DNA of 64,000 nt from Porphyrobacter sp. HT-58-2 (GTDB lineage: Bacteria; Pseudomonadota; Alphaproteobacteria; Sphingomonadales; Sphingomonadaceae), in contig NZ_CP022600.1 in NCBI RefSeq assembly GCF_002952215.1, positions 2,294,001-2,358,000 on the forward strand. The letters run 5' to 3'. Positions 27,041-35,635 of the stretch are shown one piece after another. Made by a program: the position numbers and the translations under genes. Numbering within the stretch: the stretch's first letter is position 1; each line of letters starts with the position of its first letter. The notes under the pieces are model-generated. The model made no database searches and was not told the DNA's origin. It saw only the letters and a program-made list of their open reading frames with translations.

Positions 27041-27586
27041 GTGAGCATCATTGCCCGTCTTGCCTGTCTCGCCCTGCTTATGACAGCCGCGCCCGCGCTG
27101 CCGCAAGCCTCCTCGCCTGACCACCACCCCGATCCGCGCGACTGGCTCGATCCGCATAATGACGCGCGGGGCGATGTCGGCCTGCCGCCGCTGGTGTGGA
27201 GCGACAGGCTGGCGCGCGATGCGGCGGGCTGGGCGCGGCACCTTGCCCGCAACAACCTTTATGATCACGCCTCGCCCGAGCAGCGCAAGGGGCAGGGCGA
27301 AAACCTGTGGCGCGGCCCCAGGGGCTATTGGGATGCCGCCACCAAGATCGGCTTCTTCCTTGCCGAAAAACGCCACTTCCGCCCCGGCAACTTCCCCGAT
27401 GTCTCGCGCACCGGGCGCTGGAGCGATGTTGCACATTACACCCAGATCATCTGGCCGCAGACCCGCGAAGTCGGCTGCGCGCTCGCCCATACGCCGACCG
27501 AGGAGGTGCTGGTGTGCCGCTACTGGCCGGCGGGCAATATCTGGGGCGCGCCGATCGACCCGGCACAGCACGTGGCGCGGCGCTGA
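27041..27586 (+). CDS. Secreted CAP/SCP domain protein
   Basis: 181 residues. A signal peptide (MSIIARLACLALLMTAAPAL, cleavage after ALPQA region) precedes a CAP (cysteine-rich secretory/PR-1) domain: HNDARGDVGLPPLVWSDRLA, GWARHLARNN, GQGENLWRG, VAHYTQIIWPQTREVGCALA and VCRYWPAGNIWG. The two conserved histidines of the CAP cavity are present (HNDAR and HYTQ). The role of bacterial CAP proteins is unclear; proposals include lipid binding or protease activity. GTG start with GAAGGAAGG 10 bases upstream. It is divergent from hemW and convergent with rdgB. Confidence 0.9.
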   Translation: MSIIARLACLALLMTAAPALPQASSPDHHPDPRDWLDPHNDARGDVGLPPLVWSDRLARDAAGWARHLARNNLYDHASPEQRKGQGENLWRGPRGYWDAATKIGFFLAEKRHFRPGNFPDVSRTGRWSDVAHYTQIIWPQTREVGCALAHTPTEEVLVCRYWPAGNIWGAPIDPAQHVARR

Positions 27587-27587
27587 C

Positions 27588-28217
27588 CTAGCGCGGGAAT
27601 TGCTCGGCCACGAGCTTTGCAAAAGCATCGGCGCGGTGGCTGATGGCGTGCTTTTCCTCCGGTGCGATTTCGGCAAAGGTCAGCGCGCTGCCTGTCGGCA
27701 CGAACACCGGATCATAGCCGAAGCCCATTTGCCCACGCGGCGGCCATGTCAGGCTGCCGTGGCAGGCACCTTCATAAATGGCATATTCCCCGTCCGGCCA
27801 TGCCAGCGCCAGCACGCAATGGAACGCAGCGGAGCGGTCCACGTCCGCACCTTTCTCGGCCAGCATCCCTTCGACCTTGCCCATCGCCATGTACCAGTCG
27901 CGGCCCGGGGCGCCTTCGAACCACTGCCGCTCGGCCCAGTCGGCGGTGTAGACGCCGGGACGGTCATTGAGCACCGCCACGGACAGCCCACTGTCATCCG
28001 CCAGCGCCGCCAGCCCCGAAGCCTCCGCCGCCGCCCGCGCCTTGATCAGCGCGTTCTGGGCAAAGGTGGTGCCGGTCTCGGCCGGTTCGGGCAGGCCGAG
28101 TGATCCGGCGGAGATGCACTTGACCCCATAGGGATCGAGCAGCGCCGAAATCTCCTTCAGCTTGCCCGCATTATGCGTGGCGATCACGAGGCTGCCGGAG
28201 CCGAGCCTTCTGGTCAC
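27588..28217 (-). CDS. rdgB: dITP/XTP pyrophosphatase (RdgB/HAM1)
   Basis: 209 residues. It removes non-canonical purine nucleotides (dITP, XTP) from the pool. Signatures: [47 protein letters not shown] (as [11 protein letters not shown]), [17 protein letters not shown] region and [12 protein letters not shown], followed by [10 protein letters not shown]. Its start overlaps the rph stop by 4 bases, giving the widespread rph-rdgB operon, with hrcA divergent upstream. Confidence 0.95.
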   Translation of the reverse strand: MTRRLGSGSLVIATHNAGKLKEISALLDPYGVKCISAGSLGLPEPAETGTTFAQNALIKARAAAEASGLAALADDSGLSVAVLNDRPGVYTADWAERQWFEGAPGRDWYMAMGKVEGMLAEKGADVDRSAAFHCVLALAWPDGEYAIYEGACHGSLTWPPRGQMGFGYDPVFVPTGSALTFAEIAPEEKHAISHRADAFAKLVAEQFPR

Positions 28218-28927
28218 TTCACCGCGTCCGCTTGCGCCGCGAAGATGCGGTCGGCGCCGATGCGGGCAAGGCGCAGCAGGCGCAGCAGGCCTTCCTCGTC
28301 ATAGGTCGCGCCCTCGGCGGTGGCCTGCACCTCGGCGATCTTGCCGCCTGAAAGCAGCACGAAATTACCGTCGGCCTCGGCGTTCGAGTCCTCGTCATAG
28401 TCAAGGTCGAGCACCGGCGTGCCTTTGTAGATTCCGCAGGAAATGCCTGCGACCTGCGCGGAAATCGGATCGTGCTTGATGTCGCCTGCGGCCATCAACC
28501 CGTTCACCGCAAGCCGCAGCGCAATCCACGCGCCGGAAATGGCGGCCGTGCGCGTGCCGCCATCGGCCTGGATCACGTCGCAATCCAAGGTGATCTGCCG
28601 CTCGCCGAGCTTCTGGAGATCGACCACGGCGCGCAAAGAGCGACCGATAAGCCGCTGGATTTCCTGTGTGCGGCCCGATTGCTTGCCCTTGGCCGCTTCG
28701 CGTGCGCCGCGAGTGTGCGTGGCGCGCGGGAGCATCGAATATTCGCCCGTCACCCAGCCTTCACCCTTGCCGCGCAGCCACGGCGGCACGCCTTTTTCGA
28801 CACTGGCAGTGCAGAGAACCTTGGTATCGCCGAAGCCAATCAGCACCGATCCTTCGGCGTGGCGGGTGAAACCGGTCTCGATCGTGATGGCGCGCATTTC
28901 ATCGGGCGCGCGTCCTGAAGGGCGCAT
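28214..28927 (-). CDS. rph: Ribonuclease PH
   Basis: 237 residues. Phosphorolytic 3'-5' exoribonuclease that trims tRNA 3' ends. Begins [20 protein letters not shown]; further [79 protein letters not shown] and [19 protein letters not shown] with the catalytic aspartates. The ATG here has the family start; an open frame further upstream runs antisense into hrcA and is ignored. Operon rph-rdgB, divergent from hrcA over 78 bases. Confidence 0.96.
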   Translation of the reverse strand: MRPSGRAPDEMRAITIETGFTRHAEGSVLIGFGDTKVLCTASVEKGVPPWLRGKGEGWVTGEYSMLPRATHTRGAREAAKGKQSGRTQEIQRLIGRSLRAVVDLQKLGERQITLDCDVIQADGGTRTAAISGAWIALRLAVNGLMAAGDIKHDPISAQVAGISCGIYKGTPVLDLDYDEDSNAEADGNFVLLSGGKIAEVQATAEGATYDEEGLLRLLRLARIGADRIFAAQADAVK

Positions 28928-29005
28928 GGGGTGTCCTTTTGTGAGTGCGGGGCCATTAGGCGCGGCCCACTTGTCGCGGCAAGCGCAAAGACTAAGATTG
29001 CTGCC

Positions 29006-30049
29006 ATGACCTCGCTTCCCGTCACCGAACTGACCCAGCGTGCGCGCGAGATTTTCCGTCGCGTGGTCGAGGAATATATCGAGAGCGGGCAGCCGGTCGG
29101 CTCTAAGACGCTGGCGGCGGACGGCACGCTGAACCTCTCGCCCGCCTCGATCCGCTCGGTGCTGGCCGATCTGGAGATGGCTGGGCTTTTGGCGGCGCCG
29201 CATACGAGCGCCGGGCGAATGCCGACCGATGCAGGGCTGAGAATTTTCGTCGACGGGATGATGCGCGTTGCCGAACCGACGCGCGAGGAACAGGCCGCGA
29301 TCGAGGCGCGTCTGGCCGATGCCGGACCGGTCGAGGCGGCATTGAAGCAAGCCTCCGCGATTCTATCCGACCTGTCAGGCGCAGCGGGGATGGTGCTGGT
29401 CGCCCCACGCGAACAGCGGCTCGCGCAGTTTTCCCTCGTCGATCTCGGGCAGGGGCGGGCGCTGGCGGTGCTGGTGGGCGAGGATGGCGGGGTCGAGAAC
29501 CGTGTGCTCACCATTGGCGGCGCATTGAACCCCGGCGCGCTCGACCGGGCATCGAACTACATCACCGCAAGGCTTGCGGGCCGCACGCTGGCCGAGGCTG
29601 CGGCGGCGATGCGGGCGGAGATTTCGACCGGCAAGTCGCAGCTCGACGATGCCTCGCGCGATCTGGTCGAGCGCGGCCTTGCCGTCTGGAGCGAGGATGC
29701 CACCGCGCGGCCCGTGCTGATCGTGCGGGGGGCTGCGAACCTGCTGGATGAAACAGCGCTCGGCGATATCGAGCGGGTACGAATGCTGCTGGAGGATCTC
29801 GAGAACAAGCAGTCGGTCGCCGAATTGCTCGATTCAGCACGCGAGGCCGAGGCGACGCGCATCTTCATCGGCAGCGAGAACCGGCTTTTCGCACTCTCCG
29901 GATCGTCTGTCATTGCCTCGCCCTATCGCGATCGTGAAGGGCGGGTGGTGGGCGTGCTGGGTGTGATCGGACCGACCCGGTTGAATTACGCCCGCGTAGT
30001 CCCCATGGTGGATTTGACCGCCCGTTCGCTGGGCAAGCTCATCGCTTGA
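29006..30049 (+). CDS. hrcA: Heat-inducible transcription repressor HrcA
   Basis: 347 residues. N-terminal winged helix ([68 protein letters not shown]) and a GAF-like core. HrcA with CIRCE sites usually represses groESL. I found no TTAGCACTC-type CIRCE element before hrcA or dnaK in this window, so in this organism HrcA probably acts elsewhere (groESL). The stop (TGA) is followed at once by the grpE ATG. Divergent from rph. Confidence 0.95.
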   Translation: MTSLPVTELTQRAREIFRRVVEEYIESGQPVGSKTLAADGTLNLSPASIRSVLADLEMAGLLAAPHTSAGRMPTDAGLRIFVDGMMRVAEPTREEQAAIEARLADAGPVEAALKQASAILSDLSGAAGMVLVAPREQRLAQFSLVDLGQGRALAVLVGEDGGVENRVLTIGGALNPGALDRASNYITARLAGRTLAEAAAAMRAEISTGKSQLDDASRDLVERGLAVWSEDATARPVLIVRGAANLLDETALGDIERVRMLLEDLENKQSVAELLDSAREAEATRIFIGSENRLFALSGSSVIASPYRDREGRVVGVLGVIGPTRLNYARVVPMVDLTARSLGKLIA

Positions 30050-30643
30050 ATGGAAAGCCAAACCGAAATGACCGAGAATGAAAAGCCGCTGGATCAGGCG
30101 GTTGAAGACGAATTGAAGGGTGTCCCGGAACACTTGCGCGAGGGCGGAAGCTCTGCGGGCGAAGATGCGATGGCCGAAGCGCTCGAATCGCTTCGCCGCG
30201 ATCTGGAAGCTGCCAGGCAGGACGTGCTCTACGCGCAGGCCGAAACGCAGAATGTGCGCCGTCGCCTTGAGCGCGAGAAGGACGAGGCGCGCGCCTATGC
30301 CGCGACCGGCTTTGCCCGTGATATCCTGAGCGTTGCCGACAATCTGTCGCGTGCGATTGATGCCATCCCGCAGTCGCTGCGCGAGGATGACACCATGAAA
30401 GGGCTCGTCTTTGGCCTCGAAGCTACCCAGCGCGAACTGGAAAAGGTCTTTGCCGCCAATGGCATCACCCGGATTGCTGCGGTCGGCCTGCCGCTCGATC
30501 CCAACCAGCATCAGGCGATGCTCGAAGTGCCAACCACCGATCACGAACCCGGCACGGTGGTGTCGGAGATGCAGTCCGGCTGGATGATCAAGGATCGCCT
30601 GCTGCGCGCAGCAATGGTGGCAGTGGCGAAGAAGCCGGACTAA
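30050..30643 (+). CDS. grpE: Nucleotide exchange factor GrpE
   Basis: 197 residues. Long acidic N-terminal coiled coil (ALESLRRDLEAARQDVLYAQ, AETQNVRRRLEREKDEARAY), then GFARDILSVADNLSRAIDAI, GLEATQRELEKVFAANGI, and the beta wing with LDPNQHQAMLEVPT and GTVVSEMQSGWMIKDRLLRAAMVAV. GrpE releases ADP from DnaK. It follows hrcA without a gap; a second ATG six codons later is possible. Its end overlaps the vgr-related gene on the opposite strand by 4 bases. Confidence 0.95.
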   Translation: MESQTEMTENEKPLDQAVEDELKGVPEHLREGGSSAGEDAMAEALESLRRDLEAARQDVLYAQAETQNVRRRLEREKDEARAYAATGFARDILSVADNLSRAIDAIPQSLREDDTMKGLVFGLEATQRELEKVFAANGITRIAAVGLPLDPNQHQAMLEVPTTDHEPGTVVSEMQSGWMIKDRLLRAAMVAVAKKPD

Positions 30644-31167
30644 GCCTGAAAGGGCAGGATCGCTTCGTAAGCGGCGAGCAAGGGCGCTCCTGCCACCTGT
30701 ATGCCGTTGCGCATCAGGAAGGCATGGCGCACGATTTCGGCCTGCTGCTCGATGCCGTATTGCGCAAGGCTCCAGCCCGGCTTCAGGGCATAGTCATAGC
30801 GGCAGAACGGATGGCGGCGGGTGATAAGGTACCAGCGGCCCCGGGTCTGCGTCTGCCACACATGCACCATCTCGTGGATGAAATGCGCCTGACGCTCGAG
30901 GGGCGAATCTGAAAAATCATCGCAGTAATGCGCGGCGAGCGGGTGAAAGTGGAGGTGGCCCATTGGTGCCATCGTCACACCCCGTGGGTGGAGCGGGAAG
31001 AACTTGCGCCGCTTCACTGTGACCTGCGCATAATCAATCGCATCGCCAAACACTGACCGGGCCAGCGCGATTTCGCCGATCGTCAAGGGCCGCTCGCCGC
31101 CGACCGGGCAGACCGGAGCGATTGGGCTGCCCGCCCGCACGCTTTCGTCCAGCCCGGCCAGCGGCAC
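30640..31167 (-). CDS. vgr-related / eCIS-core-like HExxH protein
   Basis: 175 residues. The sequence ERPLTIGEIALARSVFGDAI followed by HIHEMVHVWQTQ (HExxH zinc motif, as FIHEMVHVWQ) recalls the DUF4157/eCIS-core fold and the small proteins annotated as vgr-related in sphingomonads. It has no VgrG spike features, so no type VI role is implied. GTG start, 10 bases after a GGAGAAG site that overlaps the end of the PCu(A)C gene. No signal peptide is visible. Possibly a metallopeptidase-like protein; function unknown. Confidence 0.72.
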   Translation of the reverse strand: MPLAGLDESVRAGSPIAPVCPVGGERPLTIGEIALARSVFGDAIDYAQVTVKRRKFFPLHPRGVTMAPMGHLHFHPLAAHYCDDFSDSPLERQAHFIHEMVHVWQTQTRGRWYLITRRHPFCRYDYALKPGWSLAQYGIEQQAEIVRHAFLMRNGIQVAGAPLLAAYEAILPFQA

Positions 31168-31169
31168 GT

Positions 31170-31673
31170 TCAGCGATCTTCTCCGGCGGCACGCACCGGC
31201 GCTTCGACCGTCTGGGTGGTGCCGTCAGACAGGGTCAAGGTAACCTTTGCCATTGCTCCCGGTTTCAAATCGCTGCCGGGATCCATCGCCATCACGTGCA
31301 AGCCGCCCGGCGCAAAGGTCACCGGCGTTCCCTCGGCAAGGCTGACCGGCCCGGCCATCGTCATCGCCATCTTCCCGGCGCTTTCGGCGTAATCGTGGAT
31401 CATGGTCATTCCCGCGCCCTCAACCGCGACGCCGGTAAGGGTTACGGGCGCACTGCCGCTGTAGGAAAGATCGAAATAGACCGCAGCCGGATTGCCTGAC
31501 ACCGGAGCGAGCACCACGCGCGGGTTGCTGACGGTCAACCCCGCGCTCTCCGAGGTGGCTTCCTTCGCCGCATCTGCCTCAATGGGCGCTTCCGCATCAG
31601 GCGCGCAGGCCACAAGTGCGGGCAGAGCAAGTGCAGCCATAGCCGCCCATGGGGCAATAGAATTGAATTTCAC
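31170..31673 (-). CDS. PCu(A)C copper chaperone lipoprotein
   Basis: 167 residues. A hydrophobic N-terminus ends in a lipobox (ALVAC). The copper site H...M...HxM is complete: MTMIHDYAESAGKMAMTMAG and GGLHVMAMDPGSDLKPG. PCu(A)C proteins deliver Cu(I) to the cytochrome oxidase CuA site in the periplasm. The GTG start was chosen because AGGAG lies 8 bases upstream and the protein then begins at the signal peptide (KFNSIAPWAAMAALALPALV). The vgr-related gene follows directly. Divergent from dnaK. Confidence 0.9.
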   Translation of the reverse strand: MKFNSIAPWAAMAALALPALVACAPDAEAPIEADAAKEATSESAGLTVSNPRVVLAPVSGNPAAVYFDLSYSGSAPVTLTGVAVEGAGMTMIHDYAESAGKMAMTMAGPVSLAEGTPVTFAPGGLHVMAMDPGSDLKPGAMAKVTLTLSDGTTQTVEAPVRAAGEDR

Positions 31674-31721
31674 GCGATTGTCTCCTGCTGGAATGCTCTG
31701 CAAATCTAGGCGGCGGCGTCT

Positions 31722-31752
31722 CTTGTGCCAAGCGAAACCGCTCCTATATCGC
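31722..31752 (+). promoter_or_regulatory. Candidate sigma-32 heat-shock promoter of dnaK
   Basis: CTTG at 31722-31725, a 17-base spacer, then CCTATATCGC at 31743-31752. This matches the alphaproteobacterial RpoH consensus CTTG-N17-CYTATNTNNG at 4 of 4 and 9 of 10 defined-and-free positions (only the last G differs). It lies about 90 bases before the dnaK ATG. Confidence 0.6.
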
Positions 31753-31841
31753 GCTCACAAACGAGCCGCCAAGGCGCTTTGCCTGCAATCGGGGAGCGCA
31801 CAAGGGCGGTGTCCAACAATGTCCTAATGGATGGGGTAACT

Positions 31842-33761
31842 ATGGGTAAAGTAATCGGTATCGACCTCGGCACTACCAATTCCTGCGTCGCCGTGATGGA
31901 CGGCGGGAAGCCGAAAGTGATCGAGAATTCCGAAGGCGCGCGCACCACGCCTTCGATCGTGGCCTTCACCAAGGATGGCCAGCGCCTTATCGGCCAGCCT
32001 GCCAAGCGTCAGGCGGTGACCAATCCCGACAACACCCTGTTTGCGATCAAGCGTCTGATCGGTCGTCGTTTCGATGATCCGCTGACCAAGAAGGACATGG
32101 AGCTCGTCCCCTACAAGATCACCAAGGGCAAGAATGGCGATGCCTGGGTCAACGCGGGCGGCGAAGATTACAGCCCCTCGCAGGTCTCGGCTTTCATCCT
32201 CCAGAAGATGAAGGAAACTGCCGAGAGCTATCTTGGCGAAACCGTGACGCAGGCCGTCATCACCGTGCCTGCCTATTTCAACGACGCCCAGCGTCAGGCG
32301 ACCAAGGATGCCGGCCAGATTGCCGGCCTCGAAGTGCTGCGCATCATCAACGAGCCGACCGCGGCGGCGCTCGCCTATGGCATGGACAAGGACGATGGGA
32401 AGACCATCGCCGTCTATGACCTTGGCGGCGGCACCTTCGACGTCTCGATCCTCGAAATCGGGGACGGCGTGTTCGAAGTGAAGTCGACCAACGGCGATAC
32501 GTTCCTTGGCGGCGAAGACTTCGACAACGCGATCGTGGAATTCCTCGCGGACTCCTTCAAGAAGAAGGAGAACATGGATCTCAAGACCGACAAGCTCGCC
32601 CTTCAGCGTCTGAAAGAAGCCGCCGAAAAGGCCAAGATCGAACTGTCGAGCGCGGCCACGACCGAGATCAACCTGCCCTTCATCACCGCGCGCATGGAAG
32701 GCGGCAGCACCACGCCGCTGCACCTTGTGGAGACGATCACCCGCGCCGACCTTGAAAAGATGGTCGACGCTCTGATCCAGCGCACGCTTGAGCCGTGCAA
32801 GAAGGCGTTGAAGGATGCCGGTATCACCAAGGATCAGGTCGACGAGGTGATCCTCGTTGGCGGCATGACCCGCATGCCCAAGGTGCGCGAAGTGGTGGAG
32901 CAGTTCTTTGGCGCCAAGCCCCACACCGGCGTGAACCCGGATGAAGTCGTCGCCATGGGCGCGGCGATTCAGGCGGGCGTGCTTCAGGGTGACGTCAAGG
33001 ACGTGCTGCTGCTCGACGTGACCCCGCTCTCGCTCGGCATCGAGACGCTGGGCGGCGTGTTCACCCGCATGATCGATCGCAACACCACCATCCCGACCAA
33101 GAAGACCCAGACCTATTCGACCGCCGAGGACAACCAGAACGCGGTGACGATCAAGGTCTATCAGGGCGAGCGCGAGATGGCGGCGGACAACAAGCTGCTC
33201 GGCAATTTCGACCTGATCGGGATTCCCCCCGCCCCGCGCGGCGTGCCGCAGATCGAGGTGACCTTCGATATCGATGCCAACGGCATCGTCTCGGTGGCCG
33301 CCAAGGACAAAGGCACCGGCAAGGAGCAGACCATCAAGATCCAGGCCTCGGGCGGTCTTTCCGATGCCGACATCGATCAGATGGTGAAGGACGCCGAGAA
33401 ATTCGCCGAGGAAGACAAAAAGCGCCGGGCGGCGGCGGAAGCGCGCAATCAGGCCGACAGCCTTGTTCACGCGACCGAAAAGCAGCTTGAGGAGCATGGC
33501 GCGAAGATCGACGCGGCCACCAAGACCGAGGTCGAGGAAGCCATCGCAGCGGTCAAGACCGCGCTGGAAGGCGGCGATGCCGATGACATCAACGCCAAGG
33601 CGCAGGCGCTGACGCAGTCGGCGATGAAGATGGGTCAGCAGATCTACGAAGCCCAGCAAGCCGCCGGGCCGGAAGGTGATGCTCCGTCTGAGGAACAGGC
33701 CCCCGAAGAAGACGTCGTCGACGCTGAGTTCTCCGAGGTTGACGAAGACAAGAAGGGCTGA
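31842..33761 (+). CDS. dnaK: Molecular chaperone DnaK (Hsp70)
   Basis: 639 residues. Hsp70 signatures: [72 protein letters not shown], and the substrate domain [20 protein letters not shown]. The C-terminal tail is acidic ([20 protein letters not shown]). DnaK refolds and holds unfolded proteins with GrpE and DnaJ, both nearby. The ATG begins [10 protein letters not shown], the standard start; the open frame upstream overlaps the promoter. Probably induced by heat through the candidate sigma-32 promoter. Confidence 0.98.
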   Translation: MGKVIGIDLGTTNSCVAVMDGGKPKVIENSEGARTTPSIVAFTKDGQRLIGQPAKRQAVTNPDNTLFAIKRLIGRRFDDPLTKKDMELVPYKITKGKNGDAWVNAGGEDYSPSQVSAFILQKMKETAESYLGETVTQAVITVPAYFNDAQRQATKDAGQIAGLEVLRIINEPTAAALAYGMDKDDGKTIAVYDLGGGTFDVSILEIGDGVFEVKSTNGDTFLGGEDFDNAIVEFLADSFKKKENMDLKTDKLALQRLKEAAEKAKIELSSAATTEINLPFITARMEGGSTTPLHLVETITRADLEKMVDALIQRTLEPCKKALKDAGITKDQVDEVILVGGMTRMPKVREVVEQFFGAKPHTGVNPDEVVAMGAAIQAGVLQGDVKDVLLLDVTPLSLGIETLGGVFTRMIDRNTTIPTKKTQTYSTAEDNQNAVTIKVYQGEREMAADNKLLGNFDLIGIPPAPRGVPQIEVTFDIDANGIVSVAAKDKGTGKEQTIKIQASGGLSDADIDQMVKDAEKFAEEDKKRRAAAEARNQADSLVHATEKQLEEHGAKIDAATKTEVEEAIAAVKTALEGGDADDINAKAQALTQSAMKMGQQIYEAQQAAGPEGDAPSEEQAPEEDVVDAEFSEVDEDKKG

Positions 33762-33786
33762 GGCCCCGATGCCATCCCAAGCGTCG

Positions 33787-33820
33787 CTGGTGTGTCCGGT
33801 TCCCCTTTCCGGCATACCAG
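33787..33820 (+). other. Hairpin between dnaK and dnaJ
   Basis: CTGGTGTG (33787-33794) pairs with CATACCAG (with one G-T) and CCGG (33796-33799) with CCGG (33809-33812), one bulged T, 9-base loop. No T run follows. It could stabilise the dnaK message or reduce read-through into dnaJ, as known for dnaK-dnaJ spacers in other bacteria. Confidence 0.5.
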
Positions 33821-33852
33821 CGGCGACTGGCCACGGGGATTAGGTCAGCATC

Positions 33853-35010
33853 ATGTCCAGCACCCAGATTGATTATTACGAAACGCTCGAAGTCACGCGC
33901 GATGCCGACGGCGCGACACTCAAGAGCGCCTATCGCAAGCTCGCCATGAAATATCACCCGGACCGCAATCCGGGCGATGCGACGTGCGAGGCCAAGTTCA
34001 AGGCGATCAACGAGGCCTATGATTGCCTCAAGGACCCGCAAAAGCGCGCGGCCTATGACCGCTATGGCCACGAAGCCTTCACGCAGGGCATGAACGGGGG
34101 CGGGGGAGGCGGGCCGTTCGGCGGCGGCTTTGGCGGCCGGGGCGCGGACGGCTTTGCCGATATCGGCGACATCTTCGAAACGATTTTCGGCGGTGCCTTT
34201 GGCGGCGGCGGCGCTCAGCGCCAGCAGACCCGTCGCGGTGCGGATCTGCGCTATGACATGCAGGTGAGCCTCGAAGAGGCCTTCCACGGCAAGTCGACCG
34301 AGATCGAGATCGAGGTCAGCCAGGTTTGCGACACCTGCGACGGCACCGGCGCCACGCCCGGCACCTCGGAACGCCAGTGCAATCTGTGCCACGGCATGGG
34401 CACGGTGCGCGCCAAGCAGGGCCTGTTCGTGATCGAACGCCCCTGCCCCACCTGTTCGGGGCGCGGCACGGTGATCGAGAACCCCTGCCGTGCGTGCCGG
34501 GGCGAGGGCCGGGTGGACAAGGCCCAGACCTTGAAGGTCGACATCCCCGCTGGCGTCGATACCGGCACGCGCATCCGCCTATCCGGCAAGGGCGAGGCAG
34601 GGCAACGCGGCGCACCGGCGGGCGATCTTTATATCTTCCTCCACGTCAAACCGCATCCGGTGTTCGAGCGTGAAGGTACGACGCTCGCTACACGCGTACC
34701 GGTCAGCTTCACTACGGCAGCACTTGGCGGCTGCGTTGAAATCCCCGATCTCGACGGCTCAACCAACCGGCTTGAGATCCCCGCAGGCATCCAGTCGGGC
34801 AAGCAATTGCGCATTCGCGGCGCGGGCATGCCGGTGCTGCAAGGGCGCGGACGGGGCGATCTGGTCGCGGAAATCGTGGTTGAAACCCCGACCAAGCTTA
34901 GTCGCCGCCAGAAGGAGCTGCTGGAGGAGTTCAAGGCCACCGAAACGGGCGATGAATGCCCCGAAAGCCGCGGCTTCTTCGACAAGCTCAAGGATGTGTT
35001 CGGCGGCTAG
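33853..35010 (+). CDS. dnaJ: Molecular chaperone DnaJ (type I)
   Basis: 385 residues. J domain with HPD (MKYHPDRNPG, residues about 5-70), Gly/Phe-rich linker (GGGGGGPFGGGFGGRG), the zinc-finger region with four CxxCxGxG-type repeats (CDTCDGTG, CNLCHGMG, CPTCSGRG, CRACRGEG), and the C-terminal beta domains (LKVDIPAGVDTGTRIRLSGK, GDLYIFLHVKPHPVFEREG). All parts of a type I DnaJ are present. It stimulates DnaK ATPase. It follows dnaK after 91 bases with a hairpin between. Confidence 0.97.
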   Translation: MSSTQIDYYETLEVTRDADGATLKSAYRKLAMKYHPDRNPGDATCEAKFKAINEAYDCLKDPQKRAAYDRYGHEAFTQGMNGGGGGGPFGGGFGGRGADGFADIGDIFETIFGGAFGGGGAQRQQTRRGADLRYDMQVSLEEAFHGKSTEIEIEVSQVCDTCDGTGATPGTSERQCNLCHGMGTVRAKQGLFVIERPCPTCSGRGTVIENPCRACRGEGRVDKAQTLKVDIPAGVDTGTRIRLSGKGEAGQRGAPAGDLYIFLHVKPHPVFEREGTTLATRVPVSFTTAALGGCVEIPDLDGSTNRLEIPAGIQSGKQLRIRGAGMPVLQGRGRGDLVAEIVVETPTKLSRRQKELLEEFKATETGDECPESRGFFDKLKDVFGG

Positions 35011-35014
35011 AGCG

Positions 35015-35635
35015 GTGCTTCCCTCGCTTCTCATCATCGACGACTTTCTCGCCGATCCTTACGCGGCGCGGCGCGCTGCGCTGGGGCTGGAATATGATCC
35101 AGCACGGCAATACGGCAATTTTCCGGGGCTGAATTCCTCGACCGCGCTCGATACCGCCGCGGTCGATGATGCGGTCTCGCGCCTGCTTGGCATCAGGCTT
35201 GGCCCGGCGCCCGGTACGCAGCATGGCCATTGCCGCCTGACGACGAAAGGCGCGAAGGGAAAAAGCGGGGTGCATATCGACCCGGCGGCCTATTCGGGCA
35301 TCCTTTATCTTTCGCGTCCGGAAGATTGCGCCAAACCGCAGGCTGGCGGCACCGATTTCTTTCGCCACAAGCGCACCGGGCTGGAAGCCGTGCCGCAAGA
35401 CCCGGCCCGGATCGCTGCCTCCGGTTATTCGGATATCAACGCCCTGGTGGAGGACGTGGTCAACAAGGATACGACCAGCCCGGCCAAGTGGGAGCGCATG
35501 CTGCGCATTCCGGCGCGGTTCAACCGGCTGCTGCTGTTCTCGCCCTGGCAGTTCCACGACGCTGCACCAGGCTTCGGCACGACGCCGGAAGATGCACGGC
35601 TGGTGATGCTGCTGTTTTTCGGGCCGGTGCGCTAA
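35015..35635 (+). CDS. DUF6445-like protein, possible 2OG-Fe(II) oxygenase fold
   Basis: 206 residues from a GTG that starts 5 bases after the dnaJ stop. An N-terminal LLIIDDFLADPYAARRAALG segment, then HCRLTTKGAKGKSGVHIDP with an HxD pair, SGILYLSRPE, GGTDFFRHKRTG, and QFHDAAPGFG with a distal His followed by Arg in DARLVMLLFFG. The HxD...H...R order is that of 2-oxoglutarate/Fe(II) dioxygenases, here a DUF6445-type protein. Substrate unknown. The end overlaps the end of the patatin gene by 4 bases (convergent). It may be co-transcribed with dnaJ. Confidence 0.7.
   Translation: MLPSLLIIDDFLADPYAARRAALGLEYDPARQYGNFPGLNSSTALDTAAVDDAVSRLLGIRLGPAPGTQHGHCRLTTKGAKGKSGVHIDPAAYSGILYLSRPEDCAKPQAGGTDFFRHKRTGLEAVPQDPARIAASGYSDINALVEDVVNKDTTSPAKWERMLRIPARFNRLLLFSPWQFHDAAPGFGTTPEDARLVMLLFFGPVR

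Noticed and set aside
28970..29005. Heat-shock type promoter (CTTG with CTAAGATTG) before hrcA
   Set aside because: The -10 part fits poorly and a start there would fall almost on the hrcA ATG.
30640..31167. vgr-related gene as part of a type VI secretion system
   Set aside because: No VgrG spike or other tss genes in the window; only an HExxH motif and general similarity remain.
28928..31841. CIRCE element (TTAGCACTC-N9-GAGTGCTAA) near hrcA or dnaK
   Set aside because: No such inverted repeat was found in the intergenic stretches read.
31824..33815. A 663-codon open frame antisense to dnaK
   Set aside because: Runs opposite a strongly conserved gene, has no recognisable domain and reflects GC-rich codon bias at the third position.
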